The translations under genes and the position numbers were made by a program. The notes under the pieces were generated by a model. The model did not search any database, was not told the origin of the DNA, and worked only from the letters and a program-made list of their open reading frames with translations. From Symbiodinium natans (lineage: Eukaryota > Sar > Dinophyceae > Suessiales > Symbiodiniaceae), in NCBI GenBank assembly GCA_905221605.1, contig CAJNDS010002065.1, positions 329,501 through 393,500 of the forward strand: a DNA stretch of 64,000 bases, given 5' to 3'. Positions 9,719-19,883 of this stretch are shown here, piece by piece (the first letter of the stretch is position 1; each line of letters starts with the position of its first letter).

Positions 9719-9866
9719 TTTATACTTCGGAACACGAAGGTTGACACCTACAACGTTCCGTGCTGAGGCACGACTTTGCTCCACCTGTGATGGCGAAACT
9801 GTGAACCTTCTCGTGAACGGCCTTGGCTGGTGCTGAATGTATTCGCATTGGTGGCTGCATGATGGT

Positions 9867-9884
9867 GATGTGAGCCCTCCCATC
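9867..9884. repeat. Hairpin copy 3, one arm mismatch
   Basis: GATGTGAGCCCTCCCATC differs from the other copies at one arm base and keeps the right flank TCCTTACCGACG. The mismatch weakens the hairpin, which fits decay of a repeated module. Confidence 0.6.
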
Positions 9885-10060
9885 TCCTTACCGACGTACC
9901 TCGCGGGTTTGGGTGAAGGGACCTGATGCGTGCCGATGCGCAGGCCAGCGCCAAAGTGGCGTAGCCTTGTGTGAGATGCCTGGACTGGGAGGTCCCTCGG
10001 TGTCATTATAAACCCTGTGGCGTTAAGGGTTTGGTAACTCCCCGTGGACTCTCCCCGTGG

Positions 10061-10219
10061 AATCGGTAGCTGCTGCTACTCTCGCCCCCCCTCTGACCGT
10101 GCGCGGGCACCTCTGAGGGTGGGCCCTTGTGCGCCAGGTAATCGGTAGCTGCTGCTACTCTCGCCCCCCCCTCTGGCCGTGCGCGGGCGCCTTTGAGGGT
10201 GGGCACTTGTGCGCCAGGT
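10061..10219 (+). repeat. 79/80-bp tandem duplication
   Basis: Units 10061-10139 and 10140-10219 both begin AATCGGTAGCTGCTGCTAC and end GTGCGCCAGGT with a few substitutions, including one C-run length change. A recent local duplication. Confidence 0.85.
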
Positions 10220-10239
10220 CGACTGGTGAACCCTGTGCT

Positions 10240-10340
10240 CGGAGCTACTCCACTGGCTGACCACCATGGAGTGCCCTGGGCCGGTCTTGCCTGGATTGTT
10301 CTTGCTGTTAAGTCCCCACTGGCTGACCACCATGGGGCAT
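10240..10340 (+). repeat. Duplicated module with CACTGGCTGACCACCATGG, copy 2
   Basis: Matches 9617-9718 including two CACTGGCTGACCACCATGG blocks and the TTCTTGCYGTTAAGTCCC spacer. The region between the copies also holds the third hairpin. Confidence 0.7.
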
Positions 10341-10770
10341 ATGCACATCTTTCATCCCCCCTTGGGAGTCTGACTTGCAACATCCTTTCGCCATTGAGTG
10401 TCGGTTGTCTTTTCTTGACAACGATTAAGCGATCCGAACCTCGTCTGATGACCTCGGTTTGACTAACCGCTGTCGCACCAGTGGCTACATGATGGTGATT
10501 TTGTGAATCTGGCAATGTCGCATTTTGCGAATCCCCCACAAGCTCTGTGCTTCCTTGCGCACCGGGACTTCATTGACGACCTCGAGTACTGAGTCCGTGG
10601 GGTATCTAGTAGTTTAGCGCGATTGCTCGCTTTGTTTCTTCGGTGTCTGTTCTTTGGTGGTTTCGTGTTGTGTCTGGCGGGTTGTGTGCGCTGACTCTGT
10701 TTCACCCTTTACGTCGAGCCCAACAAGACCGGCCTACTGTGCTACTGATGTAGTAAAGAGGCGCCAGTCC

Positions 10771-10782
10771 AAAAAAAAAAAA
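10771..10782 (+). other. A12 run, possible old poly(A) end
   Basis: Twelve consecutive A on the plus strand, downstream of the giant unit's 3' region. It could mark the end of a retroposed transcript. There is no AATAAA, but dinoflagellates are not known to rely on it. No clear target-site duplication is seen, and the left end lies outside the window. Confidence 0.3.
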
Positions 10783-11510
10783 GTGTGGCTGCTGGTGATT
10801 GGTGATCCGGATTGGCTTATCGCTGATCACATCGGCCTGCCGGTCTAGTCTGACCCTGGGGTCTGGATCGGTAAGTCATTTTGATGGAGTGTAAGGCTCC
10901 CTGCAGAAGTGTTGCACCAAATGAGAAGTCTTAAATAAAGGAGTCTTGCAAGCTAGAAACAAAGGGCTGTCACGCTCCATGAATCTTAAGGCACATACTA
11001 CTTGCTTGTTAAGCTTGTTTTGTGCACTGTCTGCAACTTGCCCGCAGCAATTGGTTTAAATATGCACGGATTAGTGAACTAGGTGGGTTTTCTCCCTGGG
11101 GTTTGCACCGTTTGCTGCAGCCCTATGGACGCGCAGACTGCAGCATAGTGTTCCACACCAGCCCGTCTGCTCCCGCTCGTCGAAGGGGAAGGGGGCGCCT
11201 TTTCTGGCACTCTGTGTGCATTCTGCTTGGTGTGCTTGCAACTTCCTTGCCAACCACAAGTTCTGAGTGCTATTGCTACGGCCCTGGCGCTTGTGTGGGG
11301 ACCGTCTCTCGACGGACACGTTTAGGTGACGGAGGTTCCTTGCCTTACGGCCGTGTGTGTGCGGCGGCCCGATTGTTTGAGAGCACTTAAACCGCAGATT
11401 GACCCCGACTGATGCGGCAGCAAAGTACCAGGCTCGAGCTTCCTCCGTTTCAGCGAAAGTCGACTCCAGGGACAGACTACTTATATCTCAGAGAATTCTT
11501 CTTCAGTGGG
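10783..11510 (+). other. Unique DNA with one uncharacterised 122-codon ORF (11022-11390)
   Basis: The ORF would encode a Ser/Arg/Cys-rich product with a moderately hydrophobic stretch (SVCILLGVLATSL). No family is recognised and no splice pattern is evident, so it may be fortuitous. Nothing else is seen. Confidence 0.2.
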
Positions 11511-11690
11511 GTTTGGGGGCTAGAGTTTAGGGTTAGAGTTTCGGGTTTAGGGTTTGGGGTTTAAGGCTCAGGGGGTTTGGGGTTTGGGGTTTGGGGTTTG
11601 TTTGGGGTTTGGGGCTTGGAGTTCATTGGTAAAGGGTTTAGGGTTCAGGATTTGGGGTTCGGGAGGGTCGAAGCCAGCAGTTGGTCTTGC
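11511..11690 (+). repeat. First TTTAGGG-type array, degenerate
   Basis: Leftmost telomere-like repeats in the window: TTTAGGG mixed with TTTGGGG. They mark the transition from ordinary DNA to the repeat-laden remainder. Confidence 0.85.
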
Positions 11691-11801
11691 AATCTGGTGT
11701 CGTTACCATGTAAGCAACGATATCTTTGATATCTGCCATTCAAGGCTCACATGTAAGACAAGCTGTCTGCGCATGCGTAGTTGGGAGGTCTTCAATCAGG
11801 G

Positions 11802-11827
11802 TGTTGGGAACACCGGTGTTCCCAACA
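11802..11827. repeat. Perfect 26-bp palindrome
   Basis: TGTTGGGAACACC followed at once by GGTGTTCCCAACA, with no loop; the outer bases do not pair. Too short to be a mobile element on its own; it may be a protein-binding site or a fossil terminal junction. Confidence 0.85.
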
Positions 11828-11848
11828 TAGGGGGCAGGCGCGAGCTAC

Positions 11849-12035
11849 TTTACATGGTACTTACATGGTGCCTACATGGTGCTTGCCATTGCGCGTACAT
11901 GGTGCTTACATTGTGCCTACATCGTGCTTACATGGTGCTTACATGGTATATACACGGTGCTCACAGAGCGGTTTCAAGTCTTATCACATGGTGCTTACAT
12001 GGCACTTAGAATGTGCTTGCATGGTGCTTAGAAGC
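11849..12035 (+). repeat. 11-bp minisatellite TACATGGTGCT
   Basis: About a dozen units of TACATGGTGCT/C with substitutions, interrupted near 11885 and 11965. The ORFs through it (e.g. LTWCLHGA repeats) are products of the repeat. Confidence 0.8.
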
Positions 12036-12163
12036 TGTTATACTTACACCTTAAAAAAACCAAAAAACAAAGAACCCACAGGCGATTTAAGAAGCGTTGT
12101 TCCTGAACTGTTGCTGCTACTTGAAATGTCATGTGAAGATTTCAGGGGATATTCCTTTGCCAT

Positions 12164-12502
12164 TTGTGGCAGCTCTGCTCTCTGATAATACTGACCTCGC
12201 TAAGCGTGGCGTTTGTGGATGTGGGGCCATCAGTGGACACCATCGACCCTTCTTATCCGGCTTATCTATGCCTTGAGCTTCCAGGGCAGCCTTGGGACCA
12301 GCCGTGGGGAGTCACACCCTACCAGGTGCTCCCCTCACGTCTCAATCGGCTGCTTTACGGCAGCCTGACTTTGTCAGAGTCCACGTCCGAGAATGGCTCG
12401 GAGAACTGTGGGAGTTCAGGGAATGGAGACGTAGTTGAATGGCAGCCCTTCATCAAATGTGGCGAGAAGGCCTCCTCCCGGGCTGAGCCAGGACATCGGT
12501 GA
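12164..12502 (+). CDS. Uncharacterised ORF upstream of the KH domain, possible exon
   Basis: A frame of 112 codons with protein-like composition (TIDPSYPAYLCLELPG, SLTLSESTSENGS). It runs to 12502 and overlaps the frame that carries the KH domain. It may be the N-terminal part of the same gene displaced by an indel, or an independent exon. No family recognised. Confidence 0.3.
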   Translation: MWQLCSLIILTSLSVAFVDVGPSVDTIDPSYPAYLCLELPGQPWDQPWGVTPYQVLPSRLNRLLYGSLTLSESTSENGSENCGSSGNGDVVEWQPFIKCGEKASSRAEPGHR

Positions 12503-12642
12503 AGTGGCAAAGGTTTACCAGTTGGCCAGCTTGCCTCACGCATTCTACCCTTCCAGCCTTCTCCAAGTGGCTTCGAAAGCAAGAAGATTGCCCCCCCCCC
12601 CTCCTTCGGGCACCAAGCCGCAAAATGCCACAAGATGCCGCA

Positions 12643-12975
12643 AGATGACGCAAGCAACGCAACTTCCAGAACTTCATTTTGCCGTCATCTTCGAAGGCTA
12701 CGACCCGGAGAAGCATGCCGTCTTCGAGCTTGTCCCTCGCTTAATCGGCCGCAATGGTGACAACATGAAGAAAATCCATGATGAAACTGGGGCACATAAT
12801 CGTTTGTGGTCGCGGGAGTGGCTGGATAGAAGTCAAGTCACCCCACGGTTACTTCGAAAGGGATGAACCGCTCCAGTTGGCTGTTTCGTGCCGTTCGATG
12901 AAGATCAGGGAAGCGGCGTCCCAGGGCTGGTTGGGGAACAAGCTTTCAAGTTCTCTGGGCCGTATAACCCTGTAA
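12643..12975 (+). pseudogene. KH-domain RNA-binding protein, broken by a frame change
   Basis: Frame 3 reads FELVPRLIGRNGDNMKKIH (about 12725-12781), the KH core with the GxxG loop (GRNG) that contacts single-stranded RNA or DNA. From about 12800 frame 1 completes the fold as IIVCGRGSGWIEV and DEPLQLAVSC. Dinoflagellate KH proteins with a GRGSG strand are known to me, which supports joining the two frames. The single-base frame change at about 12795-12805 is either decay or a sequencing error. A C11 run near 12591 is another possible indel site. Likely role, if active: RNA binding. Confidence 0.6.
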
Positions 12976-13054
12976 AATCTTTAAGCAACCCTTTACATCC
13001 CTACATGACCCACAGAAACTTAATTTGCATGGGGCCCCCCCATCTCCACCGCAG

Positions 13055-13166
13055 GTTCAAGGAGACAATGGTGCTGGTGAAAGGCATCGCGCAGCACTTC
13101 CGCTGCTTCTGTCGCCAACAAAAGCTGGACTGCGTGGAGCTGTACGTGGTGCAGGAGACGCTGGGG
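13055..13166 (+). CDS. Probable exon downstream of the KH domain
   Basis: A pyrimidine-rich acceptor ending CACCGCAG precedes FKETMVLVKGIAQHFRCFC..., an amphipathic helical segment, and the exon ends GGG|GTTCAT. It likely continues the KH gene after an intron containing the GTAAAATC stretch near 12971. Confidence 0.45.
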
Positions 13167-13462
13167 GTTCATCTGGCAACTTGTTTTTAGGAACACCGAT
13201 CACTATGTAATGTAACCCTAGATGCAATGACATAACCCATAGAAACTTCACTTCATGTTCTGAGGGCACCCAGATCCGCCCGTAGAAAATTTTGGGTTTG
13301 TGAGGTCCATGTTCCAACCCTCCATGTTTAACCAAGGAGATGACCCTCTGGGAGGATGGCCTGCGCGCGGCTTATCCCAGTATGTCACAGTGTTGGGCTA
13401 TGATGCGTTTACAAGTAGCTATAAAGCAGTACGTATAACTAGATTGTGCTGGTACATGTCCA

Positions 13463-14134
13463 CAGTACGTGAGTACACGTATCTACTTGTTAATGTCTAT
13501 TTCCTTATGTATATTCATACATTTGTATTACAACGCCCAAGTCAATTTTTTGTTTATCTTTGTGCGTGGCTGCCCTTATACGACAATTGCGGAGGAACCA
13601 CGTTGACGTTCCGATAGAGCTGCGACTCCACGGGTAGTAGTCGCTCCCTGTTGGACCCAGCAGCCAGGGCCATCTGTATTTGTTCATGCGTGTACACATA
13701 TCGACTTGTTAACTTCCACTTTCCTTCTGTATATTCATACGTTTGTATTACAACGCCCAAGTCGATTTTTTGTTTTTCTTTGTGCGTGGCTGCCCTTATA
13801 CGACAATTGCGGCGGAACCACGTTGATGTTCCCATAGAGCTGCGACTCCATGGGGAGTAGTCGCTCCCTGTTGGGCCCAGCAGCCAGGGCCATCTGTATC
13901 TGTTCATGCGTGTACACATATGAGATCTACTTGTTAACTTCCATTTTCCTTATGCATATTCATACGTTTGTATTACAACGCCCAAGTCAATTTTTTGCTT
14001 GTCTGTGTGCATGGCTGCCCTTATACGACAATTGCGACGGAACCACGCTGACGTTTCGATAGAGCCGCGACTCCACGCGGAGTAGTCGCTCCCTGTTGGA
14101 CCCAGCAGCCAGGGCCATCTGTATCTGTTCATGC
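13463..14134 (+). repeat. Three tandem copies of a 220-225-bp unit
   Basis: TGCCCTTATACGACAATTGC recurs at 13571, 13791 and 14016. The units share CCCAGCAGCCAGGGCCATCT and TTCATACRTTTGTATTACAA blocks. Copies differ by substitutions and small indels. No coding sense; the minus-strand ORFs are repeated shadows. Confidence 0.9.
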
Positions 14135-14514
14135 TAGATCGACAACATGTAGTTGGTTGTAGCGTTGGAACTATCAGACGCTACAATGTTGAAAATTCAC
14201 TGGCCGAGATGTTCTGTCGCGGCTCTTCCACCAGCAATTAGGACTGCATGCAACGATCAGGTACCTGTTGACAGGGGCGCAGGGCAAGCGAAGAAGCATC
14301 GATGGATCCTCCCAGAGCTTGGCAGAACTGTCTGTAGACGTGCAGGGTTAGGGTTTCGTTTTAGGGTTTAGGGCCATGTCCCGAAGAACCACAGAAGCCC
14401 TCGACACTTATCCATCGGTGCGATGCCGGATGGCCTGCACCCATAGAACGACGGAACACCTGATCAAGGGTTCGATTTCACCTGAAGCTACGAGTTGCAG
14501 AGGTCTTTTTTCAG

Positions 14515-14564
14515 CTGCTCACTTGAACTGTAACCTGCTCCATCTCTGTGGCATCTTGCCTGAG
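14515..14564 (+). CDS. Putative internal exon (HLNCNLLHLCGILPE)
   Basis: Strong acceptor TCTTTTTTCAG and donor GAG|GTAAAA. Enters with two bases completing a codon and leaves in phase 0. The phase would join to the island at 14925. Confidence 0.5.
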
Positions 14565-14657
14565 GTAAAACGTGGGGTCGTTGGGATGATGTTTGCCAAA
14601 GCAAATCACCTCATCCAGTTTCATCTCATTCGGCTCAGTGGTTAACCCACGGCATGA

Positions 14658-14720
14658 ATGGATGCAAGCGAGCAAGATAAACCCGTCACCACGCAAGAAG
14701 ACAAGGAAAAGAAGGACGCA
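14658..14720 (+). CDS. Candidate first exon (MDASEQDKPVTTQEDKEK)
   Basis: ATG at 14658 is directly preceded by an in-frame TGA. The 21 charged codons end at GCA|GCCCTAAA, where the telomere-like array begins with a possible GC donor. Phase 0 fits the exon at 14925. An AG at 14640 (CGGCTCAG) could be a spliced-leader acceptor. It competes with the exon at 14515 as the upstream partner. Confidence 0.35.
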
Positions 14721-14924
14721 GCCCTAAACCCTAAACCCGAAACCCTAAACCCGAAACCCTAAACCCGAAACCCTAAACCCGAAACCCTAAACCCTAAACC
14801 CTAAACCCTAAACCCTAAACCCTAAACCCCAAAGCCTAAAGCCTAAACCCTAAACCCTAAACCCTAAACCCTGAACCCTAAACCCTAAACGCTAAACCCG
14901 AAACCCTTGTTTCGCCTTTGGCAG

Positions 14925-14997
14925 GACTCCCCCAACGGGAGGCCTGGCATGGTGGCCGCCCACTTTGGGATGTCGTCGCCCACGTCAGGCACGTTGG
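14925..14997 (+). CDS. Putative exon (DSPNGRPGMVAAHFG)
   Basis: Acceptor TTTGGCAG, donor G|GTGAAC. The 73 nt leave one base, which joins the two leading bases of the next island to give GGG without breaking either frame. The intron between them is 157 bp and made mainly of degenerate CCCTAAA units. Confidence 0.6.
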
Positions 14998-15154
14998 GTG
15001 AACCTTGAAAGCAACCGACAAAAGCCCTTGTAAATCCCAAGCCCTGAACCCCAAACCCTAAACCCCAAACCCTAAACCCTAAAGCCCACACCCGAAACCC
15101 TGAATGATTTAGGGGTTTCGTTTGTGCTGGCTCTGGACTTTTGCGTTTTCCTAG

Positions 15155-15255
15155 GGAGCGCGCACCCCAACTACGGAGAGCTTCAACGGGATTTGGCGAT
15201 CCTCAAGTTTGACTTGAACGCTATTTCCAAGCGAAGGGCTTTTCTAGCTCACTGG
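15155..15255 (+). CDS. Putative exon (NYGELQRDLAILKFDLN)
   Basis: Acceptor TTGCGTTTTCCTAG and donor TGG|GTACGG; 101 nt with one clearly protein-like frame (helical, ending SKRRAFLAHW). Phase agrees with 14925-14997. A further short candidate follows at 15373-15410. No family recognised. Confidence 0.6.
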
Positions 15256-15825
15256 GTACGGTCAATAAGGTTTAGGGTTTAGGGTTTAGGGTTTAGGGTT
15301 TAGGGTTTAGGGATGTAGGAGATAGGGGAATCTATCAAGTCAACCCTAGACTCGCCTGGCGTTGCTCTGCAGGGAACTACGACCCGGAGGGCTCCGCTGC
15401 TGAGCCTTAGGGTTTAGGGTTTAGGGTTTCGGGTTTAGGGTTTAGGGTTTAGGGTTTAGTGTTTAGGGTTTAGGGTTTAGGGGTTAGGGTTTAGGGGATT
15501 GGCGTGCTGGCAAGGGAACAAAAAGACAGAACCATACCCCTTGGGCATGCCCCTTAAAGGGAATGAAGGAGGGTTTAGGGTTTAGGGTTTAGGGTTTAGG
15601 GTTTAGGGTTTAGGGTTTAGGGTTTAGGGTTTAGGGTTTAGGGTTTAGGGTTAACATCTTCCCTTGTGTTCTCCTTCTAGATGTTCAGGCGGGGGTTTGG
15701 GGTATGTTGAAGTATCCTTTGATACGCCCTGAGCTCCGAAGCCTAAGCCCACTGCGGCGCAGCGCGCGAGCTGCTTCGCCTCGAGTGATCGCAGTCTGTA
15801 AGTGCTGGCAGCATTGGGGTTGCAG

Positions 15826-15859
15826 CGAGCCACCCGTAGCCATTTCTGAAGAGCTCAAG
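15826..15859 (+). CDS. Putative exon (EPPVAISEELK)
   Basis: Acceptor GGTTGCAG and donor AAG|GTTGAG. Only one of three frames is open. Leaves in phase 0, fitting the island at 15951. Part of it resembles the dinoflagellate spliced leader (see findings). Confidence 0.45.
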
Positions 15860-15950
15860 GTTGAGGATTCCGGGTTTAGGGTTTAGGGTTTAGGGTTTAG
15901 GGTTTAGGGTTTAGGGGGGCTCGTAGCGCAAAGCATCGCACCGACTGCAG

Positions 15951-16016
15951 CCGAGAGTGGATGCTCTACTTGCTCGCGCGCGATTGCTGCGGAGGACCCA
16001 AACACAATGGCTTACA
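15951..16016 (+). CDS. Putative exon (PRVDALLARARLLRRTQ)
   Basis: Acceptor CGACTGCAG; 22 codons of basic amphipathic helix; possible GC donor (ACA|GCCCCC). Phase 0 on both sides, joining 15859 and 16172. An alternative frame (EWMLYLLARDCC) is also open. Confidence 0.4.
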
Positions 16017-16171
16017 GCCCCCCCAAAGTCGAAAGTTTTAGAGCTTAATTAAGCCCTAAACCCCAAGGCAAAAACCCAAAGTAGGGTTTGGGGTTTAGGG
16101 TTTAGGGTTTAGGGTCTGGGGTTTAGGGTTTGAATGGATTTTAGTAGCGGTTCTCGTGTAGAAGGGCTCAG

Positions 16172-16218
16172 GGCGCCATGGCGGATGCTGCCAACTTCGT
16201 CGATGTCTCCCAAATCTT
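16172..16218 (+). CDS. Putative exon (GAMADAANFVDVSQI)
   Basis: Acceptor GGGCTCAG, donor TT|GTGGGG. Two trailing bases join the single leading G of 16524 to make TTG (Leu). Confidence 0.55.
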
Positions 16219-16523
16219 GTGGGGGGCTTAAGCCGACCTCCCCCAAATCGCCTTGTGTAGGGTGTTTCGGGTTTAGGGTTTAGGGTGTTTAGGGTTGTGG
16301 GGTTAGGTTTAGGGTGTTTGGGGTTTAGGGCTAAGGTTTCAAACCCTAGACCCTAAACCCTCCCCCCCTCCCCTCAAGCCATCAGTCCCAAAAACTCCTG
16401 CGTTTAGGTTCACCCTCAAACCTAAACCCCTGAAGCCTACATCCTAAAACCCTAAACCCTAAACCCCAAACCCGAAACCCGAAACCCTAAACCCTAAACC
16501 CTCAAAAGCCACGCCAAGCCCAG

Positions 16524-16570
16524 GCCCATCGTCGAAAGCGCCCTGGAGCAGGTGGCGGGCTGCTCCTTGG
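16524..16570 (+). CDS. Putative exon (PIVESALEQVAGCSL)
   Basis: Acceptor CAAGCCCAG, donor TTGG|GTTGAC. Phase agrees with 16172-16218. The intron of 305 bp between them contains TTTAGGG then CCCTAAA stretches. Confidence 0.55.
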
Positions 16571-16753
16571 GTTGACTGGAGTTTAGGGTTTCGGGTTTAG
16601 GGTTTAGGGTTCAGGGTTCAGGGTGTTAGGGTTCAGTTTGAGGTTCAGGGTTTAGGGTTTAGGGTTTAGTGTTTAGGGTTTAGGGTTCAGGCCTTAAAGT
16701 GAAAGGTTTCGGTTTCGGGGATGATTTCAGGGTGGGGCAGGTTTGGACCTCAG

Positions 16754-16773
16754 GTCTTGCTTTCGACTCGAAG
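16754..16773 (+). CDS. Tentative micro-exon (LAFDSK)
   Basis: Acceptor ACCTCAG, donor AAG|GTTTCT; 20 nt. Its phase agrees with the exon ending 16570 (GGT formed across the junction) and leaves in phase 0. Too short to be certain. Confidence 0.3.
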
Positions 16774-17127
16774 GTTTCTTGGGTAGGGTTTAGGGTTTAG
16801 GGTTCAGGGTTTAGGGTTTAGGGTTTAGGGTTAGGGTTTAGGGTTTAGGGTTTAGGGTTTAGGGTTCAGGGTTCAGGGTTCAGGGTTTAGGGTTTAGGGT
16901 TTAGGGTTTAGGGTTTGGGGTTTAGGGTTTAGGGTTAAGGGTTTAGGGCTTAGGGCTTAGGGTTTAGGGTCCCTTTTTGAGTCCTATATAAGAACTCATG
17001 TTGCTTCCTTGAACCCGCAACCCTAAACCCTAAACCCTAAACCCTAAACCCTAAACCCTAAACCCTAAACCCTAAACCCTAAACCATTAACATACGATCC
17101 TGAGAATCAACCTGAGGCATGGGCAAG

Positions 17128-17166
17128 CTCGAGCACCTTCACGCACAGCTGCAGCTCGCCCTCAGG
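17128..17166 (+). CDS. Putative exon (LEHLHAQLQLALR)
   Basis: Preceded by GGGCAAG and ended by AGG|GTTTAGGG, the donor being the first bases of the telomere-like array. Coiled-coil-like pattern. Phase 0 on both sides. Confidence 0.4.
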
Positions 17167-18065
17167 GTTTAGGGTTAAGGGTTCGGGGTTTAGGGTTTGG
17201 GGTTTAGGGTTTGGGGTTTAGGGTTTAGGGTTTGGGGTTTAGGGTTTGGGGTTTAGGGTTTAGGGTTTGGGGTTTAGGGTTTAGGGTTGGGGTTTAGGCT
17301 TTGGGGTTTAGGGCTTAGCGGCTTTCTGGCTAGGGCTATGATGGTGCTCATTTCCGCTCATATGTGTTGTTTGATTCTTAGGGTTTAGGGCTTAGGGTGC
17401 ATGGTACCTAGTAACTGTACTTCTAGCCCAAGTTCTACCCCTCTTAAGGGGCTTATATGTGGTTCATAACTACGCTTCTAATGGGTTGCTAAGTGCCTAG
17501 AGTTTAGGGTTTAGGGCTTAGGGTTGAGCTCGCACGCTCGGATTTGGGGTTTGGCATTGGGGATGCTTTTGCGGTGCCGGAATCTCAGTGTTTTGGGGCT
17601 TGAGGGCTTGGGGTTTAAGGGTGTCAGTGTTCGAGGCTCCAGGGGTTGAGACGTACGAGGGCTTGGGGGCATTTGTGGTGCCAGGTTTCGAAAATTCGGC
17701 TCCTCCCCCCCCGCGCTCTCTGAGAGCCAAGGACTCGAAGCCCTCAGACTTTTTGGGGCTTAGGGTTTCGGGTTCAGGGACGCCACCCCTTTTCTAGCAT
17801 TCCTTCATAGGGAGTAGAGTAGGGGGTACTACAATCCCTCTTAAGGACTGCTGTATCAGGGCAACATCCCAAGTTTCGGGTTTCGGCCAGCAATTCGAGG
17901 GAGAACGTCCCTAAACCCCAAGCTCTAAAGCCTCAACCCTAAACCCGAAACCCCAAACCCTAACCCCTAAACCCCAAGCCCTAAAAAAAAACCCGTACGC
18001 CCACAAAGCACACACGCCCTAAATTTGACAAAACCCTAAACTTCAAAATTCCCCAAGTCCTCCAG

Positions 18066-18134
18066 AGGAAGCAGCTTCAAGACCCCAAGTCACGGCCGCT
18101 TCGTCCTGCAGGGCAGCCAGCACCAGGCGCTTGG
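18066..18134 (+). CDS. Putative exon (GSSFKTPSHGRFVLQ)
   Basis: Acceptor TCCTCCAG, donor GG|GTTTAGGG supplied by the array. One frame looks like protein (continuing GSQHQAL). Function unknown. Confidence 0.4.
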
Positions 18135-19883
18135 GTTTAGGGTTTAGGGTTTAGGGTTTAGGGTTTAGGGTTTAGGGTTCAGGGTTTGGGGTTTAGGGTT
18201 TAGAGTTGTTTCGGGCTTGAGGGGGCCCTTCGCCTCCTACGCCCCGTGCATCCCAAGAAGTCCGAGCCCCCCAAACCTCAACACCTCGAACTGTGAACCC
18301 CAACTGCCCTAAACCCGAAACCCTCATCCCCAAACCCTAAACCCTAAACCCTAAACCCTAAACCCTCAACCCTAAACCCTCAACCCTAGACCCTAAACTG
18401 CAGCTCTCAACTTTGAAGGCCCTACTCGGAGGCTGATGGGTAGTAGCATGTGGGATCACCGGTATGGTAACCATAGGCGTAGCATTTCTGGCCCTAGAAG
18501 GGACCCTTCATCTTGAATCCCCTAAAAAACACATTTTTACCTTACCTGTTCGGACTAGTAGCCAAATAACCCCTAAGGTCCCTTGTAAGGGTCCCTCCTG
18601 TAGTCCCTTGAACAATGTCGCAGCTACCCAAATCCCAGATCCTAAACCCTAGCCAGCAGACCCTGACCCTGAGTGCTACGGCTAGACACCAAACCCTAAA
18701 CACTCAACCCTTAGAACCATCAGCCGCAGTTGCCGAGTGTGCCGAAGTTCCCAGTTCCCAAGGCAGGCCGCGCTCGTTAGGACTTCGGGGTCCCTAAACC
18801 CTAAACCCTAAACCCTAAACCCTAAACCCTAAACCCTAAACCCTAAACCCTAAACCCTAAACCCTAAACCCTAAACCCTAAACCCTAAACCCTAAACCCT
18901 AAACCCTAAAGCGTTGCTTTTTTGTCGTTTTGTGGTTGTAAGGTTCAGAGGGCTCTCATTAGGCTTTCATTAGGGATTCAGGGCTTTTTCAGGGTTTAGG
19001 GGGACGCTTAAGGAGGTTTGAGGGTTTCTGGGGAGCGAAGTGTGGGAGGGCTTCAGGGTGTAGGGTTGAGGGTTTCGGGTTTAGGGTTAGGGTTTAGAGT
19101 TTAGAGTTTAGGGTTTGAGGTTTAGGGTTTAGGGTTTAGGGTTTGAGGTTTAGGGTTTAGGGTTGAGGCTTTAGGGTTTAGGACCAAACGGGTTGACTAA
19201 GTGACGGCTTGAGACATGACCAAACACATCAGACCCGATGTGCAACATCTGCACAGACCTTCAACAGCGCCCTCAACCCTAAACCCTAAACCCTGAACCC
19301 CAAACCCCTAAAACCCTAACCTCCCTAAACCTTAAACCTCTAATCCTCAAGCCCTGAACCCCTAAACCCTAAACCCCCAAACGCTAAACCCCTGAACCCT
19401 TAGCCCTAAATCTTCAAACCCCCCTAAACCCTCAGCTGTAAACCCCCAACCACAAGCCCTTAACCCCCAAACCCCAAACCCCAAGCCAAGCCTTAAACCC
19501 CAAGCCCCAAACCCTTAACCCCCAAACGCCCGGACCCCAAACCCTTAACCCCCAAACCCCAAATCTTAAACCGTAAACCCTAAACCCTAAACCCTAAACC
19601 CTAAACCCTAAACCCTAAACCCTTAACCCCCCAAACCCCCCAAAAGCCCCCAAAGTCAGGCCCCGGCTCACCTCCTGGGCTTTCCAGGGCCCATGTGGCC
19701 CGCACCCTGCCAGGCCCAGGGTGGGGAGCTTTCGGGCTTTGGGGTTTAGGGTTTAGGGTTTGGGGTTTAAGGTTTAGGGTTTAGGGCCAGTACAAAAACC
19801 TGGTAGCTCAGTAGCCATGTTTTGATGGGGTTCAGGGTTTAGGGTTTAGGGTTCAGGGTTTAGGGTTTAGCCCAAGTTCACAG

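Noticed and set aside
11554-12185. ORFs of 151 and 134 codons
   Set aside because: They run through the TTTGGGG array and the 11-bp minisatellite.
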